A DNA stretch of 64,000 bases from Candidatus Thiosymbion ectosymbiont of Catanema sp. Cochon2018. GTDB taxonomy: Bacteria; Pseudomonadota; Gammaproteobacteria; Chromatiales; Chromatiaceae. This document shows, piece after piece, positions 60,565 to 64,000 of this stretch. Position 1 is the stretch's first letter; each line of letters starts with the position of its first letter. The notes under the pieces were generated by a model that did no database searches, was not told where the DNA came from, and saw nothing but the letters and a program-made list of their open reading frames with translations. The stretch spans positions 168,465 to 232,464 of the forward strand of contig WYCW01000003.1 of the NCBI GenBank assembly GCA_011392765.1, given 5' to 3'. The position numbers and the translations under genes were made by a program.

Positions 60565-61293
60565 ATGTTTATACCCAAACGAATTTTCCCCGCGAGCCTC
60601 GTCGTCGGTGTTGGCTTGCTGGTGATACTGAGGGTTGTGAGTGCTGCCGAGGGTCCGTTGGCCGAGTTGGTGCGGGCAGAAGGAGGAGTAACGGTCGAGG
60701 GGCAGCAGCAGGTTGTCGGGGCGGCGCTGGAGGAAGGTAATCTTGTGAGTGTTGCCGGGGACGGAACCGCCGTCGTGGAGTACCGCGACGGTTGCCGCTA
60801 CACGGTGGAGGGCGGCGAAGAATATGTTGTGAACCATGCCCAGTGTATCTGTTATGAAGACCTCGATAAAAGCAAACACTCGCGACATGATGCAATCGCC
60901 GAGCTGGGGCACATCGAAGGCGAGGCGATGGTGAGAGAAAGAGAGAGGAGTGAATATATCACCAGAGGAGTAGGTACGGAGCTCAAGGGGGGTGACCAGG
61001 TGATGGTCAAGGAGGGGGAAGACCCGGAAAAATCCAGTGCCTTGGTCGAGTACTATTTCGGTTGTGACTATACCGTAAAGGAGGGTGAGTTCTATACGGT
61101 CGACGCCGAAGAGTGTTGTGCGGCCCTCGCGCTTCCAAGGGAAGAACCTCCGGTTGCGCTTCTCGCTGAGGAAGAAGCTCCGGCGATCATACCTGGTTTG
61201 GCACTGATTCCAGCGGTAGTGGCCGGTGTTGTCGGCATTGGCGCTGCAGCCGAAGACGATGACGATCCACCTCCGGTGATCAGCCCTGAATGA
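60565..61293 (+). CDS. FecR-like periplasmic protein with two cysteine-containing repeats
   Basis: About 242 residues from ATG 60565 (MFIPKRIFPASLVVGVGLLV), which follows GAGCGAGGTG. After the signal sequence come two similar modules. Module 1 runs from AELVRAEGGVTVEGQQ to VVEYRDGCRYTVEGGEEY. Module 2 runs from GTELKGGDQVMVKEGE to LVEYYFGCDYTVKEGEFY. Each keeps a Gly-Cys-x-Tyr-Thr-Val core like FecR-type beta repeats that sense or bind polymers. The C-terminal 50 residues hold a hydrophobic helix (IIPGLALIPAVVAGVVGIGA) and an acidic tail. A periplasmic or outer-surface location is likely; function unknown. Confidence 0.6.
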   Translation: MFIPKRIFPASLVVGVGLLVILRVVSAAEGPLAELVRAEGGVTVEGQQQVVGAALEEGNLVSVAGDGTAVVEYRDGCRYTVEGGEEYVVNHAQCICYEDLDKSKHSRHDAIAELGHIEGEAMVRERERSEYITRGVGTELKGGDQVMVKEGEDPEKSSALVEYYFGCDYTVKEGEFYTVDAEECCAALALPREEPPVALLAEEEAPAIIPGLALIPAVVAGVVGIGAAAEDDDDPPPVISPE

Positions 61294-61312
61294 CGGCATT
61301 ATTCGGTTAATG

Positions 61313-61391
61313 AGGGCACTTGGAAAGAGAAGCTAACCTGTTGATTATTCAGGCTGGCCGTTGATGGAAACCGTATTTTTCAAAGTGCCCT
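61313..61391. repeat. MITE-like element with AGGGCAC ends, copy 2
   Basis: AGGGCACTTGGAAAG and TATTTTTCAAAGTGCCCT terminate a 79-base hairpin-containing element. GGCTGGGTTGCGGCCAGGG words follow at 61450-61475, and a fragment of end B (CTCAAGGATCCTTAG) at 61512. Confidence 0.6.
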
Positions 61392-61512
61392 TGAGAGGGA
61401 GAAACGGATAAGGGGTCTAAGAGACTGTCTAAAAAGGGATCGTAGCTGTAGGCTGGGTTGCGGCCAGGGATGGCCAAAACCCAGCAATAACCAAACCCCA
61501 ACCTACCTACTC

Positions 61513-62301
61513 TCAAGGATCCTTAGCACGCTGGGCTGTCTTCAACTTTCTGACCCAAGTACCGGAGTACCTCGTATCGGAGGGTCCGCCCATGATCGTC
61601 ACGGGTGTTCCCATCGCCGTGTGTTGGTACAGGATAGGAGCAAACTCACTGGGGAGGCGGATACAACCGTGAGAGGCCGGCCGGCCCGGGCGGGGGATCG
61701 GACCTCCATGAAGGCCGACACCAGTGTGGGTCAACCGCATAAAATAGGGCATCGGTGCACCCTCGAAACGCCCCCCCTTCGGGATAGGATCAATGGTGGT
61801 TGCGGCGTTTCTGACCACCAGCTTACCGTTACGGTCATAGATTTTTCCATAGCGGTTCGAACGCTTCTTTGCAACCTTCTCGATGATCTTGAATCGTCCC
61901 ACCGGCGTTGGAGTCGAACGCACGCCGGCGGATACCGTAGCCCAGCCGATTTTGTCGGGTCCGGCGTAGAAAAATGCCTTCTGTTTGTCGATGTCGATCT
62001 CGATGCGGGAAACTTTGCGTCCATTCCCCTGCCACTGGTAGAGTATTGGCTTCGGTTTCAGCTTGGGGGGTGGGGTGGATACAACCTGTGGAGCCTGCGA
62101 TGGCGACGGCTGGTGTTGGCAGGATGACAGGAGAGACAGGGAAGATACAGCCAAAAGCGCGTACACTGCCGGATGGAGCAGCAAGTGCCGGCGGAACGGG
62201 TTACATGCCGAGGGTCGCGGATGCGGTGTATTTTGCGACGAGCGGCAAGGGGCCGACGCTGCCTCTAGGGTGTAACCTCGGGGGGCAATCTTGATCGTCA
62301 T
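61513..62301 (-). CDS. L,D-transpeptidase (YkuD family), lipoprotein
   Basis: About 262 residues from ATG 62301 (MTIKIAPRGYTLEAASAPCR); the open frame begins at 62385. A signal-like stretch RRHLLLHPAVYALLAVSSLS leads to the lipobox LLSSC, so the protein is probably lipid-anchored. The catalytic domain carries LTHTGVGLHGGPIPRPGRPA followed by SHGCIRLP, with the catalytic His and Cys. Family members cross-link peptidoglycan by 3-3 bonds or attach Braun lipoprotein. The last residues (AKDP) and stop come from an end-B-like repeat. Confidence 0.85.
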   Translation of the reverse strand: MTIKIAPRGYTLEAASAPCRSSQNTPHPRPSACNPFRRHLLLHPAVYALLAVSSLSLLSSCQHQPSPSQAPQVVSTPPPKLKPKPILYQWQGNGRKVSRIEIDIDKQKAFFYAGPDKIGWATVSAGVRSTPTPVGRFKIIEKVAKKRSNRYGKIYDRNGKLVVRNAATTIDPIPKGGRFEGAPMPYFMRLTHTGVGLHGGPIPRPGRPASHGCIRLPSEFAPILYQHTAMGTPVTIMGGPSDTRYSGTWVRKLKTAQRAKDP

Positions 62302-62473
62302 CGGTGGCCTTTGTCGTAAAACCTGACTGTTCGAGTGGGGCAGATAGTCTGGGCGACACAGTCCGTAGGTTCTGTGTGTCGGCATGATATTACTATTATA
62401 GCCGACGCGTTTTCCAAAGAACCCATGTGCGACGGATAAACCCGTTGCTTATCAACGTAGAGAGGTATGCATC

Positions 62474-62767
62474 GTGGAAGGATTGATTGGTTTGGTTGTC
62501 CAACTTATCAGCGGAGCAGTCGGTGGTAACATCGCGGGTGGAGTGTTTAAGAACATTTCTCTGGGAACACTCGGTAATTCAATCGCCGGCATCATCGGCG
62601 GCGGGCTCGGTGGCCAGATACTGAGCATGTTGGGCGTAGGAGGTGCCGAGGCCACCGGCAGCATGGACCTCAACGCAATCCTCACCAACGTCGCCGGTGG
62701 CGGCGTCGGCGGTGGCGTGATGTTGGCCGTCGTTGGTGTGGTCAAGAAGCTCTTCTCCAAGAAGTAA
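62474..62767 (+). CDS. Small glycine-rich membrane protein
   Basis: 97 residues from GTG 62474 (MEGLIGLVVQLISGAVGGNI). Three glycine-rich hydrophobic stretches (residues 3-27, 33-57 and 70-90) suggest membrane hairpins. It ends KKLFSKK, a positive cytoplasmic tail. It resembles small integral proteins widely distributed in proteobacteria whose role is unknown. A hairpin directly after the stop may terminate the transcript. Confidence 0.65.
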   Translation: MEGLIGLVVQLISGAVGGNIAGGVFKNISLGTLGNSIAGIIGGGLGGQILSMLGVGGAEATGSMDLNAILTNVAGGGVGGGVMLAVVGVVKKLFSKK

Positions 62768-62775
62768 CCCCGGTG

Positions 62776-62804
62776 AGGGCACCTTGAAAAATTCAAGGTG
62801 TCCC
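62776..62804. terminator. AGGGCACCTTGAAAAATTCAAGGTGTCCC hairpin
   Basis: The arms AGGGCACCTTGAA and TTCAAGGTGTCCC pair almost perfectly. They appear to be just the ends of the AGGGCACC MITE, reused 9 bases after the glycine-rich gene, and may terminate transcription (no clear U-run). Confidence 0.4.
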
Positions 62805-62900
62805 GGTGGGACCGACATATCCCGTCCTGTTCGATCACCAGGCCGAAAGTGCGCTTTCGACCATGCATGGAGTTGCTGCCCAAGCCACAAAAGAGAGCGA

Positions 62901-63740
62901 TTAGGCCTCTAGCTGTAGCCGCATCGTCTTCATCGCGGCCTTCTCTATTTGCCGAATGCGTTCGGCGGAAACGCCGAATTGCTGTGCCAACTCGTGGAGG
63001 GTCTGCTTCTTCTCGGTCAGCCAGCGCGCCTGCAGAATCGTCTTGCTCCTGTCGTCCAGGCCATTGAGCGCACTCAGAAGGCGACGGCGGCGGTCCGTAA
63101 CCGTATCTGCGCGCTCGACAGTGCCGGCCGGCTCCATCCGCATATCCGGCAAATAGGCCGATGGTGCCGATGGCCGTTCATTGTCATCGCTGTCGTCGCC
63201 GTCGAAGGCGAGATCCTGGTTGGCCAGTCGCGACTCCATTTCCAACACCGTCTCCGGTTTGACACCCAAATCCTCAGCGACCCCCTCCACCTCTTCCGGG
63301 GAGAACCATCCCAGGCGCTTCTTGGCGCTGCGCAGATTGAAGAACAGCTTGCGTTGGGCCTTGGTAGTAGCCACCTTGACGATTCGCCAGTTGCGCAGGA
63401 TATACTCGTGAATCTCGGCGCGGATCCAGTGGACGGCGAAGGACACCAGACGTACACCCATGTCCGGTTCGAAGCGTCTTACCGCTTTCATAAGACCCAC
63501 CGAGCCCTCTTGAATGAGGTCCGGCAGCGGCAGACCGTAGCCGAGGTAGCCGCGGGCGATTCGAATCACGAAGCGTAGATGGGACAAAACCAACCGCCGT
63601 GCCGCCTCCATGTCACCATAGTCGCGCAACCGCTCGGCGAGCTCGCGCTCCTCGTTCGCCGTGAGGATGGGTATTTGGTAGGCAGCACTGATATAGGCGT
63701 CGATATTACCGGTCGGAAGTATTGCAAGATCTTTGGTCAT
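62901..63740 (-). CDS. rpoH: RNA polymerase heat-shock sigma factor (sigma-32)
   Basis: 279 residues. Region 2 has [20 protein letters not shown] and [17 protein letters not shown]. The RpoH box lies in [20 protein letters not shown], the signature found in sigma-32 but not other sigma factors. Region 4 ends with the helix-turn-helix [20 protein letters not shown]. Expression directs heat-shock genes and is normally controlled through mRNA structure and chaperones. It stands alone, with a MITE upstream. Confidence 0.95.
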   Translation of the reverse strand: MTKDLAILPTGNIDAYISAAYQIPILTANEERELAERLRDYGDMEAARRLVLSHLRFVIRIARGYLGYGLPLPDLIQEGSVGLMKAVRRFEPDMGVRLVSFAVHWIRAEIHEYILRNWRIVKVATTKAQRKLFFNLRSAKKRLGWFSPEEVEGVAEDLGVKPETVLEMESRLANQDLAFDGDDSDDNERPSAPSAYLPDMRMEPAGTVERADTVTDRRRRLLSALNGLDDRSKTILQARWLTEKKQTLHELAQQFGVSAERIRQIEKAAMKTMRLQLEA

Positions 63741-63842
63741 TTGGCTAAGCCCGAGTATTTCTATAAGGAATATCCTAACATCAAGTAAAGTGCATAGGCA
63801 ATTTCGATTCAGCGTTGGGGAGGCAGCCTGCGTGTAGATTCA

Positions 63843-63943
63843 AGGGCACCTTGAAAAATACGATTTCTGTCAACGGTACGCATGAATAATCAATGGCTTA
63901 GAGTCGCTTAAGTGGTGAGAACGCCTATTTTTCAAGGTGCCCT
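63843..63943. repeat. MITE-like element with AGGGCACCTTGAAAAATA ends, copy 3
   Basis: AGGGCACCTTGAAAAATA and TATTTTTCAAGGTGCCCT are perfect terminal inverse repeats 101 bases apart. No gene is supported from 63741 to the window end. Confidence 0.75.
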
Positions 63944-64000
63944 AACGCGGCTGCGCTGCGATGAGATGGCGTCCGACGGAGGCCCAACTCCCCAGCAGGC

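Overview
The window is GC-rich bacterial chromosome. The housekeeping genes (dksA, fnr, dnaQ, glnA with ntrB/ntrC, uup, ilvD, hisB, hemC, rpoH) are of gammaproteobacterial type. A TusA-like sulfur-carrier protein and the anaerobic regulator FNR fit a sulfur-metabolising member of Chromatiales or a relative, but that placement is an inference. No tRNA, rRNA or CRISPR array was found. Core genes are separated by unusually repeat-rich spacers, and several genes are broken.

Layout: (1) 1-1941, 3'-truncated radical SAM protein; 2404-2838 dksA. (2) 3086-15283, a cassette resembling sxtI-sxtJ-sxtK-sxtL of the saxitoxin clusters: a carbamoyltransferase fused to a methyltransferase, an SxtJ-like membrane protein, a DUF5989/SxtK-like small protein, and five tandem membrane-anchored SGNH hydrolases. 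(3) 15318-17329, fnr with an FNR box, and dnaQ. (4) 17869-24317, an operon-like set (SIS-HAD fusion, unknown protein, PfkB kinase) whose middle gene is split by about 2.6 kb of mobile DNA. (5) 24999-29890, TraB-family protein, TauE/SafE transporter, and a frameshifted halogenase/hydrolase fusion cut by an IS1-family element. (6) 29999-38527, ntrC, ntrB and glnA with a NotI-like restriction-modification pair lodged between ntrB and glnA, then a CDF transporter and tusA. (7) 38660-42465, a group II intron remnant, two low-GC integron-like cassettes with an attC-like site, and a cytochrome remnant inside split inverted repeats. (8) 42469-46671, uup and a TIR-ATPase/TOPRIM pair that looks like a defence system. 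(9) 47048-57747, GGDEF-EAL protein, Crp/Fnr regulator, sugar aminotransferase, ilvD, YqiA-like esterase, VapBC, a frameshifted ATPase, an IS1 remnant and hisB. (10) 57940-64000, hemC, a lasso-B2-like protein, envelope proteins, an L,D-transpeptidase and rpoH.

The dominant unexplained structure is a family of CTAG-bounded composite repeats, here called element E. It has two conserved ends: end A (CTAGCGAGGC...GACCGACGAGGC) and end B (ACTTGACTCATTTGTAAAG...CAAGGAATCCTAG). A variable long palindrome lies in the middle. At least ten full or partial copies are present. In several cases the CTAG at an element edge supplies the TAG stop codon of the neighbouring gene. Several further MITE-like families, some nested, are also present.

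Most promising systems: the carbamoyltransferase/SxtJ/SxtK/SGNH cassette with its five-fold hydrolase expansion, the TIR-ATPase plus TOPRIM pair, the attC-linked cassettes, and the CTAG composite repeats.
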